This document shows, piece by piece, positions 48,141-61,000 of a DNA stretch of 64,000 bases. The stretch spans positions 1,798,001 to 1,862,000 of the forward strand of contig CADCXC010000005.1 of assembly GCA_902806595.1 (NCBI GenBank), read 5' to 3'. The stretch's first letter is position 1. Each line of letters begins with the position of its first letter. The position numbers and the translations under genes are program-made. The notes beneath the pieces are model-generated. The model saw only the letters and a list, made by a program, of their open reading frames with translations. It did not search any database and was not told where the DNA came from. The stretch is from Pyrenopolyporus hunteri (Eukaryota; Ascomycota; Sordariomycetes; Xylariales; Hypoxylaceae).

Positions 48141-48570
48141 TTAACATTTTTTAAAAAACTTTTTTATAGATTTAAATAAAATTAAATTTTCATTAAATTA
48201 TTATCGAAAAAATTATATTAATAAAATATTTTAAATAAAAAAATTTATTATTTTTATATTTTTTTTAACGTAAATAAATAAAAAAAAAATAATAAAATTT
48301 ATTCCTTCGAAATTTAAAAATTTTATTTTTATTATAATAAAAATTATAAAATAAAAATTTTTTAATTATTAATTATAGGATTACGTAATCGATTTTATCG
48401 AAGGTAAAATTCCCTTATAGAAATTTTTATACGTTATAAATAAATAAAAATTTAAAATTTTAAAACTTTAATTAAAAAAAATATTAAATAACGAAAAAAT
48501 CCGAAAATTTATTTTATTTTATATCGTTTTTATAATATTCGTAAATAAAAAAAATTTTAATAATTTTTTA

Positions 48571-49075
48571 CGTTTTATTATCGATTATAAAAAATTTAAT
48601 ATTATTATAATATTTATTAAATATTTTTTATTTTTTATTACGAAATTTTAAAATTAATTTAAAATAATTTAATAATACATTAAAATTAACTTTAAAATTA
48701 AATTTAATTTAATATACATTAAAAAAAATAATAAATAAAAAATAATTTTTCGTTATAAATATAAATTTTTCGAATATTTAATTATATTATTTAAATTTAT
48801 TAACGTTTCGATTATTTTTTAAATTATAATAAATAATTTTTTTTAAAATATAATCGATAACAAATTTTTCGTTTACATCGATAATTTTTTTATTTATATT
48901 AATATTAAAAAAATTTATAATTAATTAATTAAAAAAATATTTTAACGTTTTATCGATAATTATTTAATAATAAATTTAAAAAAATGTTTTTAATTTATTT
49001 ACGAAATTAAATATTTAAATTATATTATAAATTTATTTAAAATTTTTATATTATTTAATAAAATAAAATATATAT
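48571..49075 (+). pseudogene. Degenerate gypsy reverse transcriptase core
   Basis: Plus-strand translation, ignoring stops, preserves the family pattern: a DY(K)K(F)N segment near 48583, FRYKYKFFEYL near 48750, and a mutated YxDD box reading YIDN at 48874-48885, followed by FFIY and an LKKC-like segment. YIDD-F/L-IYS with a downstream KC is typical of Ty3/gypsy and not of Ty1/copia. Many internal stops are consistent with Q/W/R codon loss by C-to-T and G-to-A changes. Confidence 0.8.
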
Positions 49076-50379
49076 TATTATAAAAAATTTTTAAAACTTT
49101 AAAAAAATCGTAATAATTTATCGATTTTATTAATTTTTATCGAAAATTTATAAAAAATTATTTATTTATTATAAAATCGATTACTTTTATAAATAAAAAA
49201 AATAAAAAAAATTAAAAATAAACATTATAAATAAATATAATTTTTAAAAAATTAAAATATAAATTTATTATAATTTTTATTTTTATTTATTTTAATTTTT
49301 TTCATTAAATTTTTATAAAAATCGATATTTTAAATTATATATTAAATGTAATTTTTTTTTAAAAAAAATAAAATAATAAATTACGTTTATATATTTTTTA
49401 TTTTTATAAATTTTTTTAATCGAAATAAATTATAAAATATACGATAAAAAATTATTAATTATTATTAATTTTTTTAATAAATAATAATAATATTTAAAAA
49501 AAACGTAATATAAAATAAAAATTTATTTTAATTATTAAAATTTAATATATTTTACTACCGTTAAAATCTTAAATAAAAAATAAATTAAATAAACGTAATT
49601 TTTATTTTTTTATAATTTTATTATAAATTATCGTTCGAAAAAATAAAACGAAAAAATCGATATTTTATTTAAATTACTTTAATATTAATTTAAAAAAAAA
49701 AAAATTAAAAATTAATCGATTATATCGATTTTAAAAAAAAAATATTTTTCGTATTTTAAAAAACTTAAACTCGTTACGATTTTAATTATAATATATATTT
49801 TTTTACGTTTCGTAAATATTTTTATATTTAAATAAACGGTGAATTTCGTAATTCGAATTAAAAAAATCGCTCGTAAAAACGAAGATTATTAAAATTATTT
49901 TCGAAAATTAAAAAAAAATATAATTATATAAAAAAATATATTATATAAAAAAAAATTATAAATTTCGATAATATTATAAAATAAAATAATTAATTTAAAA
50001 TATAATATTAAAGTAATTAATTATATAAATATAAATAAAACTTTAAAATTTATTACGCGTAATTTTTAATAATTAAATATAAAAACCACCGTATAAAAAT
50101 ACGTATAAAATTACTTAAAATATTAATATAATAAAACTTCGAAATACGTTTTATTAAATATTTTATAACTTATAAAATTACATTATATTTTATAAAACAT
50201 TATTATAATAAATTTTATTATTAATTTTTTACTTTTAAATAATTATAATTTTATATAAATTATAATAAATTTTTTCATTAAAATAATATATTTTATACCT
50301 TTAAAAATAAACGAAAAAAAAATAAAAAATTTTATTAAAATTTTTATTAAAATTTATTAACGATTATATAATATATCTT

Positions 50380-50560
50380 TCGATATTATTTTTAATAAAA
50401 ACTTTAAATTTATAAATTATTTATAAAAAAACTTTTTTAAATTAATAAAAATTAAACTTCGTATAAATATTACGTTTTATTTTTAAATTAATAATTAAAT
50501 CGAAAAATTAAATTAAACTTTTAAAATTTATTTATAAATATTCGTTAATTATAAAATATT
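50380..50560 (+). pseudogene. Degenerate gypsy integrase core
   Basis: Translation ignoring stops shows the skeleton of the gypsy integrase segment: FxFINYL, then a LxxITF-F segment, then INNxIEKLN-TFKIYL-IFVNYK. This corresponds to the conserved NGQTER and NQ-LE-YLR blocks after the second catalytic Asp. It lies downstream of the reverse transcriptase, which sets the Ty3/gypsy gene order. Confidence 0.75.
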
Positions 50561-51328
50561 TAATTAAAAAAATTTATTATTTATAATTAAATTCGTTTAT
50601 AATAACGTTATTTTTTTTTTATTCGAATATTTTTATTTTACGTTAATTATAATTATTATTTTATTACGTATAATTTATTTATAAAAAAACCACGTAATTT
50701 TAAAAATTAATTTTATTTTTATTAAATAATTTAAATTTATAAAAAAATTAAAAATAATTTTTAAAAAAACCAATTTAAAATAAAAAAATAAATAAATAAA
50801 AAAAAACGAAAAAATTTCGAATATAAAATTAAATAATTAATAATATTAAATGTAAAATATATTAAAATTAAAAAATTAATAAAAAAATTAAATAAAAAAA
50901 TATTAAGTTTTTTTAAAATATAAAAAGTAATTTTTTTTATAATAATATAATTAACTTTTTTTAAATTTTAAAAAATTTATAATATTTTTTATATTTTTTT
51001 TATCGAATTTTATTACGTTAATAATCGAAAACTCCTCGATTTTAACTAAATTTTACGAAAAATAAATTCGATAAAATCGAAAAATTATTAAATAAATAAC
51101 GTATAAAATTTTTTAAAAATAAAAAAAAATATTAAATATTTTATTAAATAAAAAAAATAATTTAATAAAAAATATTAAATATAAAAATTTTACGATTATT
51201 TTTTTAACGATAAAATTAAAAATTTAATTAAAATTTTTTATTAATAACATTTAAATAAATTTTACGATTTATATATTTATATATTTTACGAATTTAACGT
51301 TTCGAAATAAATTTAAAAAAAAAAATAA

Positions 51329-51622
51329 TATTATATATATTAAAATTATATACGAAAATAATATAAATTTTAAATAATAAAAAATAATTATAAACTATTT
51401 ATTAATAAAAAAAATAATTTAATAATTTTTATAATATATATATTTATAATTAATAAATTTATTAAACGATTAAAACGTTTTCGATATCAATTTAAATTAA
51501 TATCTTATACTTAAAAACTTTTATCTTCATTAAAAAAAAAAGAATCATAGTTTTTAAAACTAAAAAAAATTATTAAATGAATTTAATATAGTTCAAGCCT
51601 TTTATTAAAAGCTCTTATCACA
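51329..51622 (+). repeat. 3' LTR of the gypsy element
   Basis: 294 bp, ending in CA. The mutation load is the mirror image of the 5' LTR: its outer ~100 bases retain many cytosines while its inner start has been turned into TA-rich sequence (initial TG now TA). An A-rich tract at about 51308-51328 is the probable mutated polypurine tract. Confidence 0.95.
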
Positions 51623-51627
51623 TGCAT
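51623..51627. repeat. Target-site duplication, right copy
   Basis: TGCAT immediately after the 3' LTR, matching TGCAC on the left except for one C/T transition. Confidence 0.8.
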
Positions 51628-54600
51628 ACCACAATGCTGTGGTTATCCTCTAGCTGTGAGTTCCTTAAAATCTTCCTCTTTAAAAAGTCCTTTTCTCCGT
51701 TTTAGGGAGATCCATTAAGATTTATCACACATGTGGTATCTACATACAGAGAAGGCTCAAGTACTCTCCTCTAGACGATGTAATCTGAGTTTGGAGCGGA
51801 AACACATCCGAAAGCCAACCAATATACGTTCCATACTTGAAAAGCCCACACGGAGTAGTAGCATAATTCGGTAAGCACCATCATGACTTGGATTTTATCA
51901 AGTGTCCATAATTCACTGGTACCCGAATAAAACGTCGAGTCATGCGGGCTACGGCATGTCTAAAGGCAGACAAAACTGCGAAACGAGATGGGCTCTTCTG
52001 AACACAGTGAAGTCCGCGGTCCCAACAGCGTACTAGCCAACAAGTATCACGTCGAAGCTGACACTAAAAGGCCGGACCGTTTCCCCAGGGGTCAAATAGT
52101 GGCTACCTAGGTAGGTAGGTAGGTACGCAAGTGATTTTGATGTTGCTAGGAACGGCAGTCGGACTCTATTTTATACATCGATTTATGAACGAAGTTAAGC
52201 ACATAAGCAAACTTGGTGTGGTAAGCTTACATTACTCAGGTATTCGAGTCGCATGTCCCCCATAGGCTCTTACGGTGTGCCCTACACCGGTGGGCGCCAC
52301 AGGTTCGGTTCGAACTATCTACAGTACGACAATATGCTCGCATGGCGCCCCTCAATGCAGGTATCCTTTGGCAAGTGCCTTCTGGCGAAACTTTCCTCCT
52401 AGCGCTCATTCACAACGAAGCCTTCAACTATAATTCTTCAGACGTTGGTTCAACCTATTACCTAGGGGTCAGTATAATATGTTTAGCCCCGGACTAATCC
52501 GAACTCGGCAACAGAACCATGTTCAACCAAAAAGGACCGATATTCGTTGCGGATAACTTTGCTTGATAAAACGGTAGTTAAGCCGCCCCCATGAGGAGAA
52601 ACCGAGGGTGTGGCAGGGCTCTCCATAGGCCTAGACTTATGGTCAATATTATTCCATCGGTATCAGATCTTGGGCGGAGAAGGGAAACTAGGATGGTGTC
52701 AAGGATCTGACAGATGAAAGGGTCAGAGCTCCTGTTCTGGCTCTTGGCCCGTGGAGAAGCAACATATAAAAGCACATGCTCGGTAGGTACCTGAAGTATC
52801 GTGCACAGCAGCAATGAGGTCCGAATCGAAATGACACCGATGATCACCCGTAGGCCCGCCTCAAGGTAACGGTCAACGGGGCCAGGGAGGCAGCAGAAGC
52901 CGGCTCGCTAGAAATAACCCTCACGCCATGTGCCTTGGAAAACTAAATCAAGAAACGATTCCACGTCAAAGCAGACGATTATGGTTTGGCCCAATTATCG
53001 AAACCGCAACTCCCATATCATGCATGCAGACGCCTGCAGATGGACATACAATAGCGCAAGACAGAACTTGCTCAGAACATCTCCCTAACATGGGTCCAAG
53101 CTCCTGTCAACCGAAATCCTTGGAACGGGAAATGGGAACAATAGGATGGCATTCACAGGGTACCCCTGGCTGTCACATATCTGACGACCAAATCGCATCT
53201 CAGGATCATATTCCCTGTCCAAAGTCATCCACATGGCCCCATGCCCTGTCAACTGTCAAGCCTGTCTCCTTGCTCTCGCTTATAATTAACAAGATTGCTA
53301 ACGCCTCCCGGTCTCCGCGCAAAGAACCCTGTGTAGTTCGAGAATCAGCCCCCAAGGGCAGAACGTTGCGACTAAGATCGTTGCAACGATACATTCATTA
53401 CCATCTCGAGTACAGATACGTATATACCTACATACCCGCCTACACATAGTACGGTGGTATTTTTCTTTTCTATCTATCGGGTTCGCGATAGAAAAAAGGT
53501 CCTTCGCCCGTTTGCAAGGTCTCGAATTACGTAGAGGTTCGTTAATCTGTACCACCTTACCTGGTGGAATCTCTCGGAACAGTAAACAAACCCGAAATTT
53601 GGATCCTTTATCCTTTGGCACTTGAGCATTCCATGGAATGAAGAAAGTACGTGGTCGTAGTCTAGACCCCTTGCTAACGCGCTCTACAAGATACCACATG
53701 CAACATATCCTCCGTTGCAATATGTATAGTAACACGCCTCTGTACGTACCATCGCACGTACGGTCTCATTCCTAACACGTGTGGATCAGAAGAAAAACGG
53801 GATGCCAATCCAAAATGACGGGGTGCCTGAACCAAGCCGAAAACAAGCCGTTTCTGGGTCGGATCCCTGTTTTCTGGCATTAGAACGATCCACCAAATCA
53901 ATCATTCGCGGGCCGTCCTCCCCAATCCCCTTACTCGGTAGGGTATTTAGGGTCTTTTTCAACTTCCGAGGCACCGAATTTTTATCTCGGCCTACCTATG
54001 TACTAAGACATGAAAGCCGCGGGCTAGCTAGCCAACACGGAATGAACCGAATGCCTTGCGTCCCATCGTGCGAATGAGGCTGACCAAGGATCTTGTAAGT
54101 CAGTCAGCAAGTTTGGCCGAGGGTCCGGGGTGTCCTTAACGTGCGAAGGGGGGGAAGAAAAAGGGGGAGAAGTGACAGGTTGTCTCTCCTTACTATGTAA
54201 TCGTCAGTCAAAACTACCGAGATAGGTAGGTAGGGCCATAGGTAAGTGACAGGTGACGTATCAATCGCATGCGCCGCGCGTCGCCTTGGAACGGGCGTGT
54301 TTCCTTGCCCTGTTTGGGTAAAGCTGCCCGTAGGGCTGTCGCGGAACTATGGAGCTAGCTCACCGGCTGTTAATTCGAGACGAAGAGCCTCCTCCTAATT
54401 AACTGGCAACTACCGCGCCTGGCGAGAACTACCGCGACGACTTGTCTTAAGATGAATATTAAAAGAGGAAAAAGAAGAACGCTACGCCGCAAAATGGCTC
54501 GGCTAACCTGACCGCTAGTAACCATGCTATTATCATCGCGGCAACCCAGCGAAGGGGGCGCAAATAGGAAGAAAGGGTCCGGGAGTAACCAAGCTTTCGC

Positions 54601-57600
54601 GGGAATCTCGCTTCGCTCGCGAAGATCTAAATCGGGCGCGGGAAATTCGCACGTTATTAAGCGCCGTCTCGACCTTGCCAAGCTCACGCGGAAGATGCCC
54701 TATTACCGCCGGCACGGAAGGAAACTTTTTTTTTTTTTTTCATGGTTGATCTAGAAAGAAGTGAGCCAGCCATGTTGAATGTTGAAACCGCATGGCCGCC
54801 CACGCGCGCCAGGGATTGCAGGACTGCGTATGTGAGGTCCAGGGTCGGCAGCCATTCGTTCGCCCGGAACGTCGAAACGCCGAAAGTCGAAGGGCGCAGA
54901 ACCTATTCGCCGTCGTTCCACCCGACGAGGGATGGTTGCTGGGTATTATTTTTGCTTTGTTTCTTTTTTCTCCCACGCCTCCAGCAGGAATTTGCGCGCG
55001 AGCCAAGAGGGACGTACGATAGCTGCCGCCCATTGCCCTTCGCTCGCTGCTATTCCCGACCAGAAGCTCCGAATGGAACTATGTGGGTAGTAATGGGCCG
55101 GGTCTAGGTATTCAAACACCTGATTCTTGTTGCCGTCGTCGTCGACGACATGGTCGACCGGCCTCTTTCGCAGTCGGCACCTGTGGCGTAAGAGGCATAA
55201 GCTTACACCGGCTCATCAGGACTAGGTAAGAGCTGACGTGCAAGGGAAAGAGGAGGACCTGGTCTAAGACATCAAGCACGTGGATATGTAGATGTGTGCG
55301 ATAGTATGCAGCATGCATAGATGTTGGTCACGAGGCCATCAGAATCATCAGTAAACCGTAGCTAGCGACGAATATTGATACCTCTCAGGCTGAGATTGTA
55401 GCCGATGGAGTCTTACAGCTAACTACACTCACACTACGCTGCCATTGTAAGTCAAAACCGCGTTTTCCTAAGAGCCATCCCAGCAACCGACCGGCTTCAA
55501 CCGTAGCCTAAAACAGACATATGTAAAAACACGGAGGTCGAAACTCGCTTATGCACAAGGACAGGGAAACAGACGTCAAATCGTACGAGTCCCGGTTCCG
55601 AAAATTCTTCAACGACCCAAAGTTCCTCGACACACATACACATACCAGGCAGATGTGAGGATGTGAACAGACCGTGCATGTAGCGCATGCTATGAATAGG
55701 TAACCGAGATACATCGCCAAGCAGCGGATACATCTACATCTAGATGGCCACCGCTTCTTCATCTCAGGTCCGTCCGGAACCTTACATAACAAGCGCCGGT
55801 GAGTCCCAAGACCCCATGGCATGCCCAATCCAATCCGACCCGTCCGTCTCCGCGTATCGCTTCTCGTTTGTGGCTTGCCCGTGCATCTTGCCAGGGCGGC
55901 TGGCTTCGTGGGGGGTGCGACGGTAGATCAGGCTGGCTCCGAGAGGAAGTACGTGTCGCTTCGTATGTAGGTAGGTAGGTAGGTAGGTAGTTGTTTGAAA
56001 ACGCGATTCGGTCCCATCCGCCAAAATCAGAAGAACCCTGCCAGAGATTACGATTCAAACTCTACCGTACGTCTATATCAGGTAGCGACTTACATGCCAT
56101 GCGGAGGGGATTTTCGTGGTGATGGCCGTCCGTTTGCTAACTCGACAGTTACACGCATGGTTTCCCTTGGTGCTTTTTCTGTGGCCGCCAATAGCCCGTC
56201 GCGGCAACGCCATACTCCGTAATAATTGGCTTCTCCCACCTCACCGAGTCTAATTGAAACCGGCCTCGAGGCCCTGGAACCGCGCTTCCCAGCTCGCCAT
56301 ATAAAGAGAGGCTTCGGTTGAGTTTCCTCGTTGAGGAATCACGCAGAATTCCATTAGGGAGAACCCTAGGGTGGGATATACATTCTCATTTATGTCTACC
56401 AAAACATGAGAACTAATAGCGAGTGTTGTTTCACCGATCCAGTCGGTCGCAGCGTAGGTCTGTTATTTTAGCGGTAAGTATTTTTTTCCAGTCTATTAGC
56501 GGCGGCCGGGAATATGAGAGATACTTGGCGCCCAAATGTTAACTACTTGGGCGTCTGTAACAGTCTTACCTTTCAAAACACGTAGAGCTCTATTATATAC
56601 CTACCTAGGTAGGTACGATTTACTTAAGGGAAACTGGAGTTTATACCAAAGTGCCTACTCAATGTAAAGATAAGGATCGTATAGCCTATGCGAGACGACT
56701 CCCTCCTATGAAAATAAGAGACCATATAGAACAAAGAAAAGGGGGCAGTAATCGAAGCTACCACACCATAGAAGCCAGCTCCTAGTCAATTCCACAGCCG
56801 TATAATACCATCTAAGGCTTCCAGAACTTGTGAATTAAGGCTCGGGACTAGATTGAGAGTTGTTGTATATGCCTTCCCAACGTATATGACCCTAATAGTT
56901 GCCCATACCTAAGAACCAAGTCATCCACACTGCCATAGAGTCACCCAGTCTATAAGACACGAGTTCTTTGCCACCAAGTTCCCATCATATACACGAATAT
57001 AAACCCTCTCTAGAAGTAAATCCGCACAAGGAGCCTTAGAATCGTTTAGAACACATTAATACCAGTAGACCGATCCGACACCCGGACGTGCCAGTATTAG
57101 ACGAGCCCGAAGGACGTCTTGCCCCTTCAAAACCCTTTCTACGGCGATCCTCGCGCACCAAGAGGGATAATCTCTACCCCCTACCGCTCTTCTTTAAGCT
57201 TCTAGAAGGTCTATCCTCCCTGCCTTTCCACACCACATATTGCGACACGTTCTACGTAGATACCTAGGTGGTTGAACTTATCTCTCTGGAGGTATTTGCT
57301 TGGGCTATATTAGGATGAGCTTAACGCATTAGATTCGCGATTTTCGATTTATAATGCCGTGACGGGCTATGATGACTATTGCGTTCGAATATATGCTCAT
57401 ACTCAGCCAGCTCATCTTACAAGTCGTTTCCGAGCTATCTTAAGCGGTATGCTCGGAGAAAAACAGAGAGCTTCCTAGATCACCTCACGTTTAAGAGGGT
57501 ATTCCAATGGTTCTGGGGCTATCTAAGGTTCCCTAGAGGCCATATAACTGATATCATGAATCTTAAGCGTTATATTTTGATACAAGTTAATATTATTGGG

Positions 57601-58064
57601 ATAAATCGCTATTGGTATTCCTCCGTCTAAATTCCTAATATGTCGAATAGATGCTACGTAGGTAGAAGATGTATGCAGGGGAACACGGAGATGTTGCGAA
57701 AGCTGCTTAAAAGAAATCAAAATCGGGCTTCCTAACCCTCATCCATTGCAAAGACGGTATGGTTTCCGAATCCTCCAACATTGAATATAAGAGGCACCTA
57801 GATTCAAACAAGGTCCCAGCCATCCGCCATCCCCAACAAAGCCTCCTCACTCCGTAACCCCATGTATCCTCCCAGCCGCGTAATGAATCGCTAGTTAACA
57901 CATCGAGAAGATTGCGCTAGCCCCACCCATATTCGCCCCGAATATATCCCTAATAATATATGTTGCGTACCTAACTCCCGGGGCACGCCGTGTTCTCGCC
58001 CGAGATACAGGATGCAACGATGCCAGCGATCGTATTACTCTCAACCGCTATAACTGACGACCTA
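51628..58064. other. 6.4-kb gene-poor region right of the retrotransposon
   Basis: Base composition returns abruptly to that of the genome after the 3' LTR. Open frames up to about 170 codons occur (for example 52928-53449) but none resembles a protein family or has consistent splice partners. A T run lies near 54727-54740. GTAG tetranucleotide repeats lie at 52107-52125 and 55967-55990. No gene is claimed. Confidence 0.5.
55967..55990. repeat. (GTAG)n microsatellite
   Basis: Six tandem GTAG/TAGG units. The same unit recurs at 52107-52125 and 61371-61390, and as single TAGGTA copies in most intergenic regions. Confidence 0.9.
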
Positions 58065-61000
58065 TTATGGCGTATCCGGACGGCTGCTTCGCAACATTTT
58101 GGTTAGAAAACCGCGCCCCCCAGAGCGGCCCCCCTTCCCGTGGACAGTGTCGTTGGACGCCGGTTTAGGCGCGGGCGTGGGCGCGGGTGCGGGCACCGAA
58201 CCGGAACCCATTTTCGGCGGCATTGCATTGTGACTCAAGTGTTCGTCTTCGGATTCGAGAAGATCATAGTCCGACATAGAGAGCTTATCTGCAGCTCGTT
58301 TGTAATCGGAGGGAGGTGCGGCGGATCTACCCATTCCAACAACCTTTCCAGCTTCTTGCATCTTCACAATCCCGCGCTCCAAATGAGCTACCATCGGACC
58401 TTTGACGGCCCAGTTCTCCTCTGGTTGGCGGTCCATGGCTTCCCTGTATAGTTCTGGTTGCCTTTTCTCAAATTCGTCTTCGATTTCCTTCTGGTGCCTC
58501 ACCGTAGCCTCGACGCGTTCAGCCTTCACCGCCGGGACGAGATCAATAACGTGTACCCTATCGTCGCCTTCTAAGAGTTCGAGCCAGTCCTCATATTGCT
58601 GATGGGCATCCTTCTGCTGTATAATTAGTATGGATAAGTATAGACTAAACATACGTAGGAGTATTCTAGTTTGAGCTTACCGGTAGTTCCCGCGACGTAT
58701 CTTGCAAGCTAGCGAGGTATTCTTTGGCGTTACCCGTCGTGTTCTTGCCGACGATATATTTGTCGAATGAATGAGAGAACTCGCGGTAATGACCCTTCAA
58801 CACGAAGCATTGTCCCATCCATCCCTTCTCCTTGAATTTCTGAAGTAGAGCATCGGCTACGGGTGCCTCCCATGGGAATTCAACCACCTTATCGTAGAAT
58901 ACGACGCATCTGCTGCTGCACCACTTATTAAATGAGTCATGGCTCCTCTCATCTGGCAGTGCCTTTGCAATTGTTTCCACAGTCGCGCGTGCTACGAAAG
59001 AAGCTGGTGCCCTGAAGTTGATTGCGCCGTGAATATGAGAATTCTCGTATTCAGACGGTGAACGGAGGTCGATTATGGTGATCTGTCCCGTCGAAAATAT
59101 TTCTAGCAGCCTGTTGAGATGTCCAGGAAGGATCATTTGTGCTCCATCTTTGGGAGCATCGTGGGGATGGTCATCTATCTTCAAACTCTGTAAACGATTC
59201 TCTAGATCCTGCTGCGCTCGACGATTTTGGAACCACAACTTCGCTGTGTTAGCATGAGTCCGTTGGGCTCGCCAAGGGATACTCACCTCAATATCCGCAG
59301 TCTCTATGTTGTTGGTTGATGCGAGAAATTCCTTGACGGGTTGGGCCGGCGTCGGATTGTCCTGGAAGTATTCTTCTAAGCGTGCCTGAACCTGTGGTGG
59401 GAGTTCGGATTGGCTCGCTATGGACGCCAATGACGTCCTCCGTTTATCCCGAGATTGGCTCGTCGTTAACTGTTGCGCTATATTATTATGAGACATGCTC
59501 TTATGAAGGAAACCACCCGGTGCCGTCCGTTGCCTTACTAGCGGTCCGTGGGGAGAGGCCTTGCTAGACTTCGCTGTGGAACGGTGGTTTCGCATGTCGA
59601 CCATTGTGCTCTCAAATCTCCCATGCGCCAGCCCTATCGGACTCCTGTCGTTCGACAGGGCAGACATTATCGACAGCCTACCAGGCTCCATCGGTCGAGA
59701 CGTATATGCCGTAGTTCCCGAATAAATTGAACTTGAATCCGCGTCTTTATCAGCACTTGTCGCCGCCTCTTCTTCCAGTGGCCGTTGTTCGGCGTGGCCT
59801 CGAGCGGCTAGGTTATTAGATCGAATAAATGCTATGAAGTTGCACGCATGGTTCTCCGGAAGCAGATCCCAAACCATCACCGGCATTGACAAAAGAAGCA
59901 GCGTAGAATGGCTCTTAAACACTCCCTGAACCTTGACGTACTTGGCTAATGCAGGTATGCTTGAAAGCCAGTTCTCCCAGTCATTGATGTTGAGGCGCTG
60001 GTCTTCTTCAAGAGCGAGGGAGATCATTACGTGCGGCACGTCCTCGTTTGGTTCGGAACCCGCAATGTCCTGCGGGCCGGCTGATCGGCCGTTAGGGGCC
60101 TGTGCTTCGAACCCGGGATCCTGGGGAGGCGAAGGTGGCCTCATGTCGGGCGGCGAAATCCGGGCAATCTCGATACTTGGTGCTTTGTGATTGGCGGTCA
60201 TCATGAAATGCACCGGCGTGGCACGGGCTTCGAAGTGCTTGCCATTTAACATCTCAGGTCTCGGATGCTTCAGGCGTGCTAGAACCTCGGCGTGGAGCAT
60301 CGCGGCGGAGTACGTCCTGCGCTTCCATTCTTGGAGTACTTCGATCAGGGTATTAGTGAACGAATATCTCCCGGGGTCGGGAGCGATGGCATCCCAACTA
60401 GACGCCGATATCGTTTCTGTTATGCTATTACCGTTAGGGAAAGTAGCGCTCGCGGCCCCGGCGCAGCAGTCCAGCAGAATTAAAACGTCCGAGAGAGATC
60501 GCTCTAATAAGGTCTGAATCGCGGACCATCTACAGAGAGGTTAGCGTTATCACCATATGCGGCCCGCACAAGGTGAGCATATAGTATAGGCTTACTGCAG
60601 CCATGGCGAATCTGAACTTCGAGTCCTAATATGACCTATCAGCTTATCTACTAGAAATGTGCAGGTGGTAGCCTTGGAACTCACCCACACCACGTGCTCT
60701 GCCTCGACTCATCGATTCTTGCGTGGCCGCCATAGTACACGATGAACAAGGTGTCACTTGACTCGTGCTCCTTGATCATGGCACCAACTTTCAACATCAG
60801 CTCGAGGTGGGCATTATCGGACGGTATGGGAAACGTCTCAGTCTGGAAGTTGTATTCTTCCCGAAAACAGGCTTCCAGGTCATCGAGCTCTTTGAGGACA
60901 AACAGATCGTCGCAAGTCCAGTGAAGGAGCAAGGCATGCACTTGTTTGTACCTCTGTGAGCCCCCCCGGTTGGGGAAAGCCCGCGTAGCCGACTATGATG

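Larger units (their letters stand above)
44617..51622 (+). mobile_element. Complete Ty3/gypsy LTR retrotransposon, saturated by RIP-like mutation
   Basis: A 7,006-bp element bounded by two 294-bp direct LTRs (44617-44910 and 51329-51622) that align without gaps at a fixed offset of 6712. The left LTR starts TG, the right LTR ends CA, and the flanks carry a 5-bp target duplication (TGCAC at 44612-44616, TGCAT at 51623-51627). The interior is extremely AT-rich with no intact gene. Conceptual translation of the plus strand still shows the order reverse transcriptase then integrase, as in Ty3/gypsy. Surviving cytosines lie mostly in CpG. All LTR differences are C/T or G/A. The element is non-functional. 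Confidence 0.95.

Noticed and set aside
44690..51330. Possible mitochondrial DNA insertion because of extreme AT content
   Set aside because: Flanking LTRs, TG...CA ends, target duplication and gypsy reverse-transcriptase/integrase skeletons identify a mutated retrotransposon instead.
52928..53449. 173-codon frame right of the retrotransposon
   Set aside because: Composition and codon use look random, with no domain, splice partner or recognisable similarity.
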